From contig NZ_JAQZAL010000022.1 of assembly GCF_028737205.1 (NCBI RefSeq), forward strand, positions 62,001-126,000: DNA of 64,000 bases, read 5' to 3'. This document shows positions 18,532 through 27,327 of this stretch, piece after piece; positions within the stretch are counted from its first letter, which is position 1; each line of letters opens with the position of its first letter. The position numbers and the translations under genes were made by a program. The notes under the pieces are model-generated. The model did not search any database. It was not told the origin of the DNA and saw nothing but the letters and a program-made list of their open reading frames with translations. This DNA comes from Actinomycetospora lutea. Lineage in GTDB: Bacteria > Actinomycetota > Actinomycetes > Mycobacteriales > Pseudonocardiaceae.

Positions 18532-18670
18532 TCACGACGTGGCGGCAGCCCTCTTCTCCTCCTGGAACGTGTCCTCGTCGGCGCCCCGGCGCCAGTAGCC
18601 CGAGATCGAGAGCATCTCCCGCGCGACCCCCCGCTCCTCGAGCACGTGCCCGCGCAGCGCCTTCACCCGA
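18532..18670 (-). pseudogene. C-terminal remnant of a siderophore-interacting (FAD-binding ferric reductase) protein
   Basis: Before the TGA at 18532 the minus strand reads VKALRGHVLEERGVAREMLS, then ISGYWRRGADEDTFQEEKRAA, the characteristic ending of siderophore-interacting proteins (ferric-siderophore reductases). Only ~46 codons resemble the family. Further upstream the same frame runs antisense through the lysR gene and is not protein-like. The start and the FAD domain are missing, so this is a truncated relic adjoining the lysR stop. Confidence 0.6.
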
Positions 18671-18689
18671 TACTCAGGACAGCCGAAGT

Positions 18690-19517
18690 TCACAGTCGGC
18701 CGGCGACCCGGACCAGGTCGGCCAGGGCCCGCGAGCGGCTGTGCGCGGGCCACGCGATGACGGTGGTGACCGGCGGCGCGTCGACCAGGGGCACCGCGAC
18801 GACGTCGTCGGCGAGCCCGTGGCGGGCGGACTCGGGCAGCACGGCGATCGCGCGCCCGAGCGAGACGAGCTGGCGCAGCTGCGCGGTGTCCCGGACCCGC
18901 GGGCCCGGGCCGTCGGGGTACGACCCGTCGGGGAGGGGCCACCGGGGCAGCGGCTCCTGCGCGACGTCGGCCATCCGCAGCGGGCCGCGGGCGGCGAGCG
19001 GGTGCCCGGCGGGGAGGAACACCGCCTGCCCCTCGGTCGTCAGGTCCTCGGTGTCGAAGCCGGCCGTCGCGTCGAAGGGGCGGTGCAGCAGGGCGACGTC
19101 GGCGCGCCCGTCGCGCAGGAGCCGCTCCTGCTGCCCCGGCCCGCACAGCTGCACGTCGACCTCGACCGCCGACGCCTCCGCCGCGTAGGCGTCGAGCAGC
19201 TTCGCGAGCAGCTCCTCCGAGGCGCCCGCCTTGGAGACGAGGACGAGTCCCGCGCCGTCGTGGGTGCGGCGGGCCCGGCGCTCGGCGGCGTCCACCGCGT
19301 CGAGCGCCGCCCGGCCCTCGGCCAGCAGGACCGCCCCGGCCTCGGTGAGGGCGACCCCGCGGGTGGTGCGGTCGAGCAGCCGGGCCCCGACACGGCGCTC
19401 CAGTTGCTGGATGGCCCGCGAGAGCGGCGGCTGGGCGATGCCGAGGCGCTCGGCGGCCCGCCCGAAGTGCCGTTCCTCGGCGACCGCGACGAAGTACCTC
19501 AGCTCGCGTGTCTCCAC
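18690..19517 (-). CDS. LysR family transcriptional regulator
   Basis: The 275-residue protein has the LysR helix-turn-helix (METRELRYFVAVAEERHFGR, then AAERLGIAQPPLSRAIQQLE) and a periplasmic-binding-like effector domain (VVPLVDAPPVTTVIAWPAHS near the end). The GTG at 19517 is chosen because it gives the canonical METRELRYF start. AAGGAGG lies only two bases upstream, which is unusually close. The gene is divergent from an SDR gene 97 bases away with an inverted repeat between them, the usual LysR arrangement, so the SDR gene is the likely target. Confidence 0.92.
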   Translation of the reverse strand: METRELRYFVAVAEERHFGRAAERLGIAQPPLSRAIQQLERRVGARLLDRTTRGVALTEAGAVLLAEGRAALDAVDAAERRARRTHDGAGLVLVSKAGASEELLAKLLDAYAAEASAVEVDVQLCGPGQQERLLRDGRADVALLHRPFDATAGFDTEDLTTEGQAVFLPAGHPLAARGPLRMADVAQEPLPRWPLPDGSYPDGPGPRVRDTAQLRQLVSLGRAIAVLPESARHGLADDVVAVPLVDAPPVTTVIAWPAHSRSRALADLVRVAGRL

Positions 19518-19541
19518 GCCCTCCTTGATACCGCTCCGGTG

Positions 19542-19556
19542 ATACCTCTGGGGTAT
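19542..19556. promoter_or_regulatory. Candidate LysR operator
   Basis: ATACCTCTGGGGTAT is an imperfect 15-base dyad of the T-N11-A type. A further GATACC lies upstream at about 19527. It lies between the divergent lysR and SDR genes. Assignment is inferred from dyad symmetry and position. Confidence 0.5.
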
Positions 19557-19614
19557 GGGCGGGCACCGAGGCGGTCTTGGACCGCCCCGCCGCCGCGGGC
19601 ACAGGATCGACGTC

Positions 19615-20328
19615 ATGAGCGAGGACAAGACCACGGCCCTGGTCACCGGGGCGAACAAGGGCATCGGCTTCGAGATCGCCGCGGGCCTGGGCGCCCTGGG
19701 CCGGCGGGTCGGCGTGGGGGCGCGCGACGACGCCCGCCGCGAGGAGGCCGTCGAGAAGCTGCAGGCCTCGGGCATCGACGCGTTCGGGGTCCCGCTCGAC
19801 GTCACCGACGACGCGAGCGTCGCCGCGGCGGCCGCGTCGTTCGACCGGCTCGACGTGCTGGTCAACAACGCCGGCATCACCGGCGACCGGCCGCAGGAGC
19901 CGACGCAGGTCAGCATCGACACGATGCGCGCGGCGGTCGAGGTGAACGTCTACGGCGTCGTGCGGGTCACCAACGCGTTCCTGCCGCTGCTGCGCCGCTC
20001 GGCGCACCCGCGGATCGTCAACGTGTCGTCGGGCGTCGGCTCGCTGACCCGCCAGACCTCCGACGGGGAGACCGGCCCGATCTCGGCCGCGTACTCCCCC
20101 TCGAAGACCTTCCTCAACGCCGTCACGGTCCAGTACGTCAAGGAGCTGGCCGACACGAACATCAAGATCAATCTGGCCTGCCCGGGCTACGTCGCGACCG
20201 ACCTCAACGGGTTCCGCGGCCACCGCACCCCGCAGCAGGGCGCGGCGACCCCGATCCGGCTCGCGACGCTGCCCGACGACGGGCCGACCGGCGGCTACGT
20301 CGAGGACGCCGGGTCGATCCCCTGGTAG
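19615..20328 (+). CDS. Short-chain dehydrogenase/reductase
   Basis: The 237-residue protein starts KTTALVTGANKGIGFEIAAG, a TGxxxGIG NADP-binding loop. It has LDVLVNNAGITGD, the catalytic serine in IVNVSSGVGSL, and the YxxxK motif in AYSPSKTFLNA. These classical SDRs resemble carbonyl-reductase-like enzymes. The substrate is unknown. It is divergent from the lysR gene with a dyad between, so it is probably induced by that regulator's ligand. The C-terminus (GGYVEDAGSIPW) is typical of the subgroup. Confidence 0.88.
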   Translation: MSEDKTTALVTGANKGIGFEIAAGLGALGRRVGVGARDDARREEAVEKLQASGIDAFGVPLDVTDDASVAAAAASFDRLDVLVNNAGITGDRPQEPTQVSIDTMRAAVEVNVYGVVRVTNAFLPLLRRSAHPRIVNVSSGVGSLTRQTSDGETGPISAAYSPSKTFLNAVTVQYVKELADTNIKINLACPGYVATDLNGFRGHRTPQQGAATPIRLATLPDDGPTGGYVEDAGSIPW

Positions 20329-20332
20329 CTCC

Positions 20333-20920
20333 TCACATCGTGACCGGCTTGTGCGCCGGTCGTGTCGCCTCGAAGGCGTCGATGTCGTCGGCGTGGCGCA
20401 GGGTCAGGCCGATGTCGTCGAGGCCTTCCATGAGCCGCCAACGCGTGTAGTCGTCGACGGTGAACCGCACGGTGAGGTCGTCGGCGGTCACCGTCCTCGC
20501 CTCGAGGTCGACGGTCAGCTCGAGGCCCGGGCGCTCCTCGATCTTCTTCCACAGCAGCTCGACGTCGGACTGGTCGACGGTGGCGGCGAGCAGGCCGGCC
20601 TTCGACGAGTTGCCCTTGAAGATCTCGCCGAAGCGCGACGAGATGACGACGCGGAAGCCGAAGTCCATGAGCGCCCAGACGGCGTGCTCGCGGGACGAGC
20701 CGGTGCCGAAGTCGGAGCCCGCGACGAGGACGCTGCCGCGCGAGAAGGGCTCGACGTTGAGCACGAACTGCGGGTCGGCGCGCCAGGACGCGAACAGCCC
20801 GTCCTCGAAGCCCGTGCGCGTGACGCGCTTGAGGTAGACCGCCGGGATGATCTGGTCGGTGTCGACGTTCGACACGCGCAGGGGCGTGCCGATGCCGGTG
20901 TGGGTCGAGAACTTGTCCAT
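20333..20920 (-). CDS. leuD: 3-isopropylmalate dehydratase small subunit
   Basis: LeuD pairs with LeuC to isomerise 2-isopropylmalate to 3-isopropylmalate in leucine synthesis. The 195-residue protein contains [40 protein letters not shown] and [15 protein letters not shown], the swivel-domain signatures of the family. The ATG at 20920 is 11 bases after the leuC stop, giving a leuCD operon. The SDR stop on the other strand is four bases from the leuD stop. Confidence 0.96.
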   Translation of the reverse strand: MDKFSTHTGIGTPLRVSNVDTDQIIPAVYLKRVTRTGFEDGLFASWRADPQFVLNVEPFSRGSVLVAGSDFGTGSSREHAVWALMDFGFRVVISSRFGEIFKGNSSKAGLLAATVDQSDVELLWKKIEERPGLELTVDLEARTVTADDLTVRFTVDDYTRWRLMEGLDDIGLTLRHADDIDAFEATRPAHKPVTM

Positions 20921-20931
20921 GACGGGTCCCC

Positions 20932-22371
20932 TCAGGCGAACTGCGGCGTGGCGGACCCGGCGAGGTCCTCGGGCGAGGACAGCGTGCCGCGGACGGCGGT
21001 CGCGGCGGCGACGAGCGGCGACACGAGGTGCGTGCGCCCGCCCTTGCCCTGGCGGCCCTCGAAGTTGCGGTTCGACGTCGACGCGCACCGCTGTCCGGGC
21101 TCGAGCTGGTCGGGATTCATGCCGAGGCACATCGAGCAGCCCGCCGAGCGCCACTCGGCGCCCGCGTCGGTGAACACCGCGTCGAGCCCCTCGGCCTCGG
21201 CCTGCGCCTTGACGTGCATGGAGCCGGGGACCACGAGCATCTGCACGTCGTCGGCGACGCGGTGGCCCCGCAGCACGTCGGCGGCCGCGCGCAGGTCCTC
21301 GATGCGCGCGTTGGTGCACGACCCGAGGAACACCACGTCCACCGCGATGTCGCGCAGCCTCGTGCCGGGCTCGAGCGCCATGTAGTGCAGCGCCTTGCGC
21401 GTCGCCGCCGCGTCGTCGTCGTTCATCGTCGCGGGGTCCGGGACGCTCTCGGCGAGCGGCAGGCCCTGGCCGGGGTTGGTACCCCAGGTGACGAACGGCG
21501 TCAGCGCGTCGGCGTCGACGTGCACGACCGTGTCGAACTCGGCGTCGTCGTCGGTGCGCAGCTCGCGCCAGGCCGCGACGGCGGCGTCCCACTGCTCGCC
21601 CTTCGGGGCGTGCGGGCGGCCCTCCAGGTACGCGAACGTCGTCTCGTCCGGGGCGACCATGCCGGCGCGCCCGCCGGCCTCGATCGACATGTTGCACATG
21701 GTCATGCGGGCTTCCATCGTCATCTCCCGCACGGCCTGGCCGCGGTACTCGAGCACGTAGCCCGCCCCGCCGCCGGTGCCGATCTGCGCGATGACCGCGA
21801 GGATGACGTCCTTGCTGGTCACGCCCGGGCGCAGCGACCCGGAGATCTCGATCGCCATCGTCTTGAACGGGCGCAGCGGCAGCGTCTGGGTGGCCAGCAC
21901 GTGCTCGACCTCGGACGTGCCGATGCCGAACGCGAGCGCGCCGAACGCCCCGTGGGTGGAGGTGTGGGAGTCGCCGCAGACCACCGTCGTGCCCGGCTGG
22001 GTCAGCCCCTGCTCCGGACCGATCATGTGCACGATCCCCTGGTTCTCGGTGCCCATGGGGAACAGGCGGACGCCGAACTCCTCGCAGTTCTTCCGCAGCG
22101 TCGACACCTGCGTCGCGGAGGTCTCGTCGGCGATGGGCAGGTGGAGGTCCTTGGTGGGGACGTTGTGGTCCTCGGTCGCCACCGTGAGGTCGGTGCGCCG
22201 CACGGGCCTGCCGGCCATGCGCAGGCCGTCGAAGGCCTGCGGGCTGGTGACCTCGTGCACGAGGTGGAGGTCGATGTAGAGCAGGTCGGGCTCCGTACCC
22301 CCTCCTTGGCCCTCTCCCCCCGCTCGGACCACGTGCTGGTCCCAGACCTTCTCCGCGAGCGTGCGTCCCAC
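20932..22371 (-). CDS. leuC: 3-isopropylmalate dehydratase large subunit
   Basis: This is the aconitase-family catalytic subunit, 479 residues. The 4Fe-4S cysteines are visible in [14 protein letters not shown] and in [14 protein letters not shown]. Substrate and cluster-loop motifs [20 protein letters not shown] and [14 protein letters not shown] are intact. Translation from the GTG at 22371 gives [14 protein letters not shown], the usual N-terminus. Forty-three bases separate it from a divergent ndgR gene, the standard actinobacterial arrangement in which NdgR controls leuCD. Confidence 0.96.
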   Translation of the reverse strand: MGRTLAEKVWDQHVVRAGGEGQGGGTEPDLLYIDLHLVHEVTSPQAFDGLRMAGRPVRRTDLTVATEDHNVPTKDLHLPIADETSATQVSTLRKNCEEFGVRLFPMGTENQGIVHMIGPEQGLTQPGTTVVCGDSHTSTHGAFGALAFGIGTSEVEHVLATQTLPLRPFKTMAIEISGSLRPGVTSKDVILAVIAQIGTGGGAGYVLEYRGQAVREMTMEARMTMCNMSIEAGGRAGMVAPDETTFAYLEGRPHAPKGEQWDAAVAAWRELRTDDDAEFDTVVHVDADALTPFVTWGTNPGQGLPLAESVPDPATMNDDDAAATRKALHYMALEPGTRLRDIAVDVVFLGSCTNARIEDLRAAADVLRGHRVADDVQMLVVPGSMHVKAQAEAEGLDAVFTDAGAEWRSAGCSMCLGMNPDQLEPGQRCASTSNRNFEGRQGKGGRTHLVSPLVAAATAVRGTLSSPEDLAGSATPQFA

Positions 22372-22396
22372 GTCGTTGCCTCTTTCTCACATCCTG

Positions 22397-22413
22397 GGAC
22401 TACGATGTCGTCC
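22397..22413. promoter_or_regulatory. Candidate NdgR operator in the leuC–ndgR gap
   Basis: GGACTACGATGTCGTCC is a 17-base imperfect palindrome that ends one base before the ndgR GTG, flanked by further inverted TCTCACA/TGTGGGA sequences. The position suggests autoregulation together with leuCD control. Binding is inferred. Confidence 0.45.
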
Positions 22414-22414
22414 T

Positions 22415-23107
22415 GTGGGACAGGGTAGCGGTATCGGCGTGCTCGACAAGGCGGTGGTCGTGCTGCGGGCGGCCGCGGCCACGCCGTGCGCGCTGGGCGA
22501 GCTCTGCGAGCGCACCGGGCTGCCGCGCGCGACCGCGCACCGGTTGGCGGTCGGGCTCGAGACGCACCGGCTCCTGGCGCGCGACGCCGACGGCCGCTGG
22601 CGCCCGGGGCCCGCGCTGGGAGAGCTCGCGCACGGGCACGGCGACCCGTTGCTGGCGGCGGCCGACGAGGTGCTCCCCGAGCTCCGCGACCTGACCGGCG
22701 AGAGCATCCAGCTCTACCGCCGCGACGGGGACGCCCGGGTCTGCGTGGCCGCGGCGGAGCCCTCGAGCGGGCTGCGCGACACGGTGCCCGTCGGGGTGCG
22801 GGTGTCGATGGCCGCCGGGTCCGGGGCCAAGGTGCTGGCGGCGTGGTCCCGCGGACCCGCCGCGGCGTTCTCCGAGGCGGTGCTCGAGGAGGTCCGCCGG
22901 CGGGGCTGGGCCCAGAGCGTCGCCGAGCGCGAGGCCGGCGTGGCCAGCGTCTCGGCCCCCGTGCGGGACGCCGACGGCACGGTCGTGGCCGCGGTGTCGG
23001 TGTCGGGCCCCGTCGACCGGATCGGACGGCGGCCCGGGGCGCGCTGGGCGGACGCCCTGCTCACCGCCGCGCGCCGCCTGGAGGGTCGGCTCGCCGAGGT
23101 GGGGTGA
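22415..23107 (+). CDS. ndgR: IclR family regulator NdgR/LtbR (leucine and amino-acid genes)
   Basis: The 230-residue protein has an N-terminal winged helix (GELCERTGLPRATAHRLAVG) and an IclR effector domain (MAAGSGAKVLAAWS, GVASVSAPVRDADG). Its position divergent from leuCD, and its start GQGSGIGVLDKAVVVLRAAA, match NdgR of Streptomyces and LtbR of Corynebacterium, which regulate leucine and other amino-acid biosynthesis. The GTG start directly abuts the putative operator, with no ribosome-binding site, suggesting a leaderless transcript. Confidence 0.9.
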   Translation: MGQGSGIGVLDKAVVVLRAAAATPCALGELCERTGLPRATAHRLAVGLETHRLLARDADGRWRPGPALGELAHGHGDPLLAAADEVLPELRDLTGESIQLYRRDGDARVCVAAAEPSSGLRDTVPVGVRVSMAAGSGAKVLAAWSRGPAAAFSEAVLEEVRRRGWAQSVAEREAGVASVSAPVRDADGTVVAAVSVSGPVDRIGRRPGARWADALLTAARRLEGRLAEVG

Positions 23108-23111
23108 GTCC

Positions 23112-23402
23112 TCAGCCCTTGCCGCGGAACACCGTCGGCCACGGGTGCGCCGAGCCCGGCCGGCGCCAGTGCCACACGATCATCGGGACCGCGGACATCA
23201 CCATCAGCAGCAGCCCGTGCCCGACGGGTCCGATGGCGGCGAGGCCGACGCCCAGCAGGACGCCGACCACGAGGGCCGTGATCGACCACCAGTAGGTGCG
23301 CCGATCGTCCTTGGGACGGGCGAGGCGGGCCAGCGCGGGATCGCTGCCCTCGATCTCGCGCTCGATGTCGGCCAGGATGCGCTGCTCACGTTCGTCGAGC
23401 AC
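23112..23402 (-). CDS. DUF3040 family small membrane protein
   Basis: The 96-residue protein starts with LDEREQRILADIEREIEGSD, the conserved DUF3040 opening. Two hydrophobic segments follow (ITALVVGVLLGVGLAAIG and GLLLMVMSAVPMIVWHW). Members are actinobacterial membrane proteins of unknown function. The GTG at 23402 has GGGAG seven bases upstream. It converges on ndgR with a 4-base gap. Confidence 0.88.
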   Translation of the reverse strand: MLDEREQRILADIEREIEGSDPALARLARPKDDRRTYWWSITALVVGVLLGVGLAAIGPVGHGLLLMVMSAVPMIVWHWRRPGSAHPWPTVFRGKG

Positions 23403-23762
23403 CAGGAGACTCCCTCGGCGTCGTGCTGTCGACGACGCCGAGCACCGAGGAGGGTCGCGGGCCGCTGTCGCCGGATCACAGAGCGAATTCCCCCCGACGA
23501 GCAGGCGAAACGCCGGGGACAGGCACGTCACGACGAAGCGGCGGCACGCGGCGGCGACCGGGACACGGGGCGTCGTGTACGCCGGGGTGCCGACCGTCCC
23601 CGCTCGTCCCGGGACCCCGACCGCCAACCGACGGCCCGGCGCCTGCGGCGACCGGACGGGCGACGGCGGCCGCGACCGCGCGCCCATGCCGTACAGTTCG
23701 CTTCATCCGTTCGAGTGAGACCTACGACACGGCGTCGGCGGGACTCGGGAGAGGTGGCGTCC
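23403..23762. other. 360-base intergenic region, no gene recognised
   Basis: This region separates the DUF3040 gene from the small gene at 23763. It is less GC-biased than its neighbours in places (GAGCGAATTCCCC near 23482; a short A/T-richer block near 23692-23712). It probably carries both promoters. I find no convincing coding frame, hairpin or RNA gene in it. Confidence 0.4.
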
Positions 23763-23942
23763 GTGAACATCGGAGCACAACGGCGGGTCCTGCAGGTCGA
23801 GCCGATCGTCGACCCCGTCCCCGACCGTGACTTCCCCGAGCGGCCGGCGGAGGTGCGCCCCCTGCTCCCCCGGCCGACGCCGCGCTCCGGGGCGGTGCCG
23901 GTCCCGCGGCGCCCGCGACCGGCGAGCGACGCCGGGTCCTGA
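23763..23942 (+). CDS. Small hypothetical protein, 59 residues
   Basis: The GTG at 23763 is preceded by GGGAGAGG. The predicted product begins NIGAQRRVLQVEPIVDPVPD and ends in a Pro/Arg-rich tail. It resembles short actinobacterial hypothetical proteins of the kind beginning with a basic motif then VIEVEP-like sequence; no function is known. It precedes the hypothetical gene at 23973 by 30 bases on the same strand. Coding status rests on the ribosome-binding site and the family-like N-terminus only. Confidence 0.5.
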   Translation: MNIGAQRRVLQVEPIVDPVPDRDFPERPAEVRPLLPRPTPRSGAVPVPRRPRPASDAGS

Positions 23943-23972
23943 CACCCGCGCCCGACACCCCTCCCCGCCGCC

Positions 23973-24668
23973 GTGACCGAGGCCCCCGACGCCGCGATCC
24001 CGGTGGTCGGCTTCCGGCTGTGGCTCCTGGGCGGCGCTCGGACCGCGCCCGACCTCCGCTCGCCCGCGGTCGCGGCCACCTGGGCGCCCCGCACGGCGAT
24101 GGTGGCGGCCTGCCCGCGCGGCTGCGCCCGGCCGCCGGGGTGGGACTGCGGGTGCGGGCTCTACGCGACCTCGGTGCTCGACCGCCTCCTGGTGCCCGCG
24201 GTCGGTGACGGCGTGCTCCTCGGCTGCGTCGCCCTGTGGGGGCGCGTCGTCGAGGCGGACCAGGGGTGGCGCGCCGAGTACGCCTACCCGCTCGCGCTGC
24301 TCGTCCCGCGGCGCCGGCCGCTGGACCGGGCGCTCGAGCAGTACCTCTCCCCCGGCCTGGCCCGGATGCGGCGCGCGCGGTGGCTCGCGCGCGGCGGACG
24401 CGCCGAGCCGCCCGACGAGGGGACCCTGGCCGCGCTCGGCGAGCGCTACGGGGTCCCCGTGCACGTCGTCGCCGGTCTCCTGCCGCGCATCCCCGACGAC
24501 GACCTCGCGCACCGCGCCGCCGCGCTGCGCGACGAGGCCGCGAGGGGTCTGCCCCACCGCCGTCTCGGCGACGGCCACGCCCGGCACCGCTTCACCCGGG
24601 CGATCGAGGAGCTCGTCGCCGCGTTCGAGGGGTGGTCGGACCCGGAGCCGCCGCCGCTCAGCGCCTGA
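23973..24668 (+). CDS. Conserved hypothetical protein with Cys-rich CGCGLYA motif
   Basis: The 231-residue protein has an N-terminal module containing PRTAMVAACPRGC, then DCGCGLYATSVLDRL, recalling a family of actinobacterial hypothetical proteins with W-x-P-G…A-x-C and C-x-CGxYA motifs that may bind a metal. A basic and acidic helical C-terminal half follows (LPHRRLGDGHARHRFTRAIE). No enzymatic motif is recognised. Its last 11 bases overlap the convergent flavoreductase gene. Confidence 0.65.
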   Translation: MTEAPDAAIPVVGFRLWLLGGARTAPDLRSPAVAATWAPRTAMVAACPRGCARPPGWDCGCGLYATSVLDRLLVPAVGDGVLLGCVALWGRVVEADQGWRAEYAYPLALLVPRRRPLDRALEQYLSPGLARMRRARWLARGGRAEPPDEGTLAALGERYGVPVHVVAGLLPRIPDDDLAHRAAALRDEAARGLPHRRLGDGHARHRFTRAIEELVAAFEGWSDPEPPPLSA

Positions 24669-26151
24669 GCGAGCCGGTCCCCGGCGCCTCCCGGCCCGCC
24701 TCGACCCGTGGGATCGGGACCGAGGGGTGGGTGGGGAGCCGGTCCGCGGGCGAGCCGGCGGCCTGCCGAGGGCGCGGCGTCCGCGGCGCCGGGACCGCGG
24801 GCACGGCGGCCGGGGTGACGGCCGGGGTGACGGCCGGGGTGACGGCCGGGGTGACGGCCGGCATCGACCCGGTCCAGCCGAACTGCTCGCTGTGCACCGT
24901 CGCCGGGGGCACGCCCAGCGCCTCGAGCGCGGCGAGGGCCCCGGACAGCAGCGACGGCGGCCCGCACACGTAGTACTCGAGCCGCCCGCGGGCCCGCGGG
25001 AGGATCTCGGTGAGGAGGTCGGCGTCGATGCGCCGGCCCGCGGTGCGCAGGACCTCGAGGTCGAGCCGGCGCGCCAGGACCTCGAGCTCGGGGCCGAAGA
25101 GCGGCTGCTCGGCCCGCTCGGCGAGCACGAGGCGGTGCCGGCGGCGGTCGCCGCGCTCGGCGAGCGTGCGCAGCATGCTCATCATCGGCGTGATGCCGAC
25201 GCCGCCCGCGATGAGCACCAGGCCGTCCACACGCTCGGGGGTGTCGGGCGTGAAGCTGCCGTGCGGGCCGTCGAGCCAGACCTTGGTGCCCGGCCCCATC
25301 GTCGCCAGCGCGCGGGTGAAGTCGCCGGTGGCGCGCACGGTGAGCTCGAGGCGGTCGGTCAGTTCGGCGCTGGAGGCGATCGTGAACGGGTGCTCCTGCA
25401 CGCCGACGGCGCGCCGGTGCCGGCGCAGCCACACGAACTGGCCGGGCGCGAATCCCGGCAGCCCCCGACGCCGGAACACCGGGGTCAGCGCGAGGGTCGC
25501 GACCTCCGGGCCCTCGTGCCGCACGCCGTACACGACGTACGCGCCGCGCGACGAGAACAGCGGCTGCCACACCCACCGGCGGGCGAGGACGACGATCAGC
25601 AGCAGGGCGAGCGCGGAGACCACGACGCGCATCACCGGGTCGGCGAGCAGGTCGCCCATCCAGACCACGTGCAGCCCGGCGAGCAGGAGCGCGAGCCCGG
25701 CCGCGGCCACGTGCAGGCGCGCCCACCACTCGTACCGCGTCCCGCGGCGGCGCCCCCAGGCCGCGGCCCCCGAGAGCACGATCATCCCGGCGAACGCGGC
25801 GTACCCGAGCTGGATGCCGAGCGGGGCGGCGAGGGGGTCGATCAGCGTCGGGCTGCGGACGACGGCGAGCACCGTGTGCGCGGCGGCGAGCCCCAGGGCG
25901 GCGACGCCGAGCGCCCGGTGGCCGCCCATGACCCGGTCGATCCCGAGGGACGTGGTGAGCGCCCGGATGCGGGAGGCGCCGACGGTCGTGAGCACCATCG
26001 CGACCACGGCGACCAGCCCCGACACGACGAGGCCGAGCCCCATCAGGGCGTCGGCCTCGAGGCCCTCCCGGCCCAGGTACACCGCCGGCGGCCCCACCAG
26101 CAGGAGGACGAAGACCGACGACCACAGCGTCCGCTTCGCGCGCTTCGACAC
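24658..26151 (-). CDS. Ferric-reductase-like membrane flavoprotein (FAD/NAD oxidoreductase)
   Basis: The N-terminal ~210 residues hold six hydrophobic segments of a ferric-reductase-like transmembrane domain with candidate haem histidines (GHRALGVAALGLAAAHTVLA, WARLHVAAAG, GLHVVW). A ferredoxin-reductase module follows: FAD site HPFTIASS, NAD loops LIAGGVGITPMMSML and YYVCGPPSLL. It probably moves electrons from NAD(P)H across the membrane; the acceptor is unknown. The C-terminal tail contains PAVT repeated four times, encoded by a 12-base tandem repeat, then a proline-rich stretch. The GTG at 26151 gives 497 residues. Confidence 0.82.
   Translation of the reverse strand: MSKRAKRTLWSSVFVLLLVGPPAVYLGREGLEADALMGLGLVVSGLVAVVAMVLTTVGASRIRALTTSLGIDRVMGGHRALGVAALGLAAAHTVLAVVRSPTLIDPLAAPLGIQLGYAAFAGMIVLSGAAAWGRRRGTRYEWWARLHVAAAGLALLLAGLHVVWMGDLLADPVMRVVVSALALLLIVVLARRWVWQPLFSSRGAYVVYGVRHEGPEVATLALTPVFRRRGLPGFAPGQFVWLRRHRRAVGVQEHPFTIASSAELTDRLELTVRATGDFTRALATMGPGTKVWLDGPHGSFTPDTPERVDGLVLIAGGVGITPMMSMLRTLAERGDRRRHRLVLAERAEQPLFGPELEVLARRLDLEVLRTAGRRIDADLLTEILPRARGRLEYYVCGPPSLLSGALAALEALGVPPATVHSEQFGWTGSMPAVTPAVTPAVTPAVTPAAVPAVPAPRTPRPRQAAGSPADRLPTHPSVPIPRVEAGREAPGTGSLRR
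24808..24861 (-). repeat. 12-base tandem repeat in the flavoreductase C-terminus
   Basis: About four and a half copies of GGCCGGGGTGAC lie head to tail. On the coding strand they give PAVTPAVTPAVTPAVT. The unit is a multiple of three, so copy-number change would keep the frame. Confidence 0.9.
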
Positions 26152-26343
26152 GCCGGAGACGCTAGGGGAGGTCCGGCGGCCGATCGTCGGCCCCTGAGAG
26201 TGACGGATCCACGCGCGAGACGGGCGGCCGTCTGCGCACGATGAGCGCCGGTCGGACGCCGCGAAACTAGTCCGAGCGGGCGATCCGACCGGGCCGGATG
26301 CCGCCCCGACTCTCAGGGCCCGGCGCCGGGTAGTCCCCGGAGC

Positions 26344-27327
26344 GTGACCTCCCTGCTGACCGGACTCCTGCGCGGCACCGCCGCCGGCGCCGCGGGCACC
26401 ACCGCGCTGAACGTCGCGACCCAGACCGACATGGCCCTGCGGGCCCGGCCCGCGAGCGACACCCCGGTCGAGACCGTCTCGGCGCTCGCCGACCGGGCCG
26501 ACGTGGCGATCCCCGGCCGGCGCCGCGAGCGCCGTCACCGGCTCGAGGGCCTCGGCGGCCTCGCCGGGTCCGCGACGGGGGTCGCGGTCGGCGGCGTGGC
26601 CGGCGTCCTGCGCAGCGCGGGCGTGCGCCTCCCGGCCGTCCTCGGCGTCCCCGTGCTGGGCGCGGCCGCCATGCTCGCGTCGGACCTGCCCACCGCCCGG
26701 CTGGGGCTCACCGACCCCCGACAGTGGGGCTCGCTGGACTGGGCCGCCGACGTCGTCCCGCACCTCGCCTACGGCGCCGCCACCCACGCCACGCTCACCG
26801 CGACCTTCCGCGCCGACGACCGCGAGCGCGCCGAGCACCCGGAGCGCTCCCCCCGCACGGCGACGACGGGCACGCTCGCCCGCGCCGCCGCCCTCGGCGC
26901 GGCCACCGGCTCCCGCAGCACGTTCGGCGCCGCCGCGCTCGCCTGGCGCGCCCGTTCCGGCGACCGCGGACCGAGCAGCCTGCTCGCGGGCCGGTTCGGG
27001 CGGGGCGCCGCGACCCTCGGCGCCCTCGGCGAGGCCGCCGGCGACAAGCACCCGGCGGTGCCGCCGCGCACGGCCGCGCCCGGTCTCGCCCCGCGCCTCG
27101 GCCTCGCCGCCGTCGGGGCGGACACCGCCGCCCGGCGTGACGGGTACGAGGGCGGGCCGGGCGTCGTCGTGGCGACCGCCGCCGCGGCCGGCGCGGCGTT
27201 CGGCGGGCAGTACCTGCGCGCCCGCGCCCAGGAGCGCTTCGGCGCCGACCTCCCCGGGGCGTTCGCCGAGGACGCCGTCGCGGCGCTGCTCGCCTGGTGG
27301 GGGGCGGGGCGCCGCTCAGCGGGGTGA
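26344..27327 (+). CDS. Hypothetical Ala/Gly-rich membrane protein
   Basis: From the GTG at 26344 the 327-residue product has several weakly hydrophobic glycine/alanine segments (GLLRGTAAGAAGTTALNVAT, GGLAGSATGVAVGGVAGVL, VLGVPVLGAAAMLASDLP) and a C-terminal half with repeated GAATGSRSTFGAAALAW and VVVATAAAAGAAFGGQYLRA stretches. The latter recalls DUF4126-type proteins. No function is assigned. It is divergent from the flavoreductase and overlaps the convergent winged-helix gene by 12 bases. Confidence 0.65.
   Translation: MTSLLTGLLRGTAAGAAGTTALNVATQTDMALRARPASDTPVETVSALADRADVAIPGRRRERRHRLEGLGGLAGSATGVAVGGVAGVLRSAGVRLPAVLGVPVLGAAAMLASDLPTARLGLTDPRQWGSLDWAADVVPHLAYGAATHATLTATFRADDRERAEHPERSPRTATTGTLARAAALGAATGSRSTFGAAALAWRARSGDRGPSSLLAGRFGRGAATLGALGEAAGDKHPAVPPRTAAPGLAPRLGLAAVGADTAARRDGYEGGPGVVVATAAAAGAAFGGQYLRARAQERFGADLPGAFAEDAVAALLAWWGAGRRSAG

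Noticed and set aside
23403-23762. Possible hidden gene in the DUF3040 upstream region
   Set aside because: Frames there are arginine/proline-rich with no ribosome binding site and no recognisable motif.
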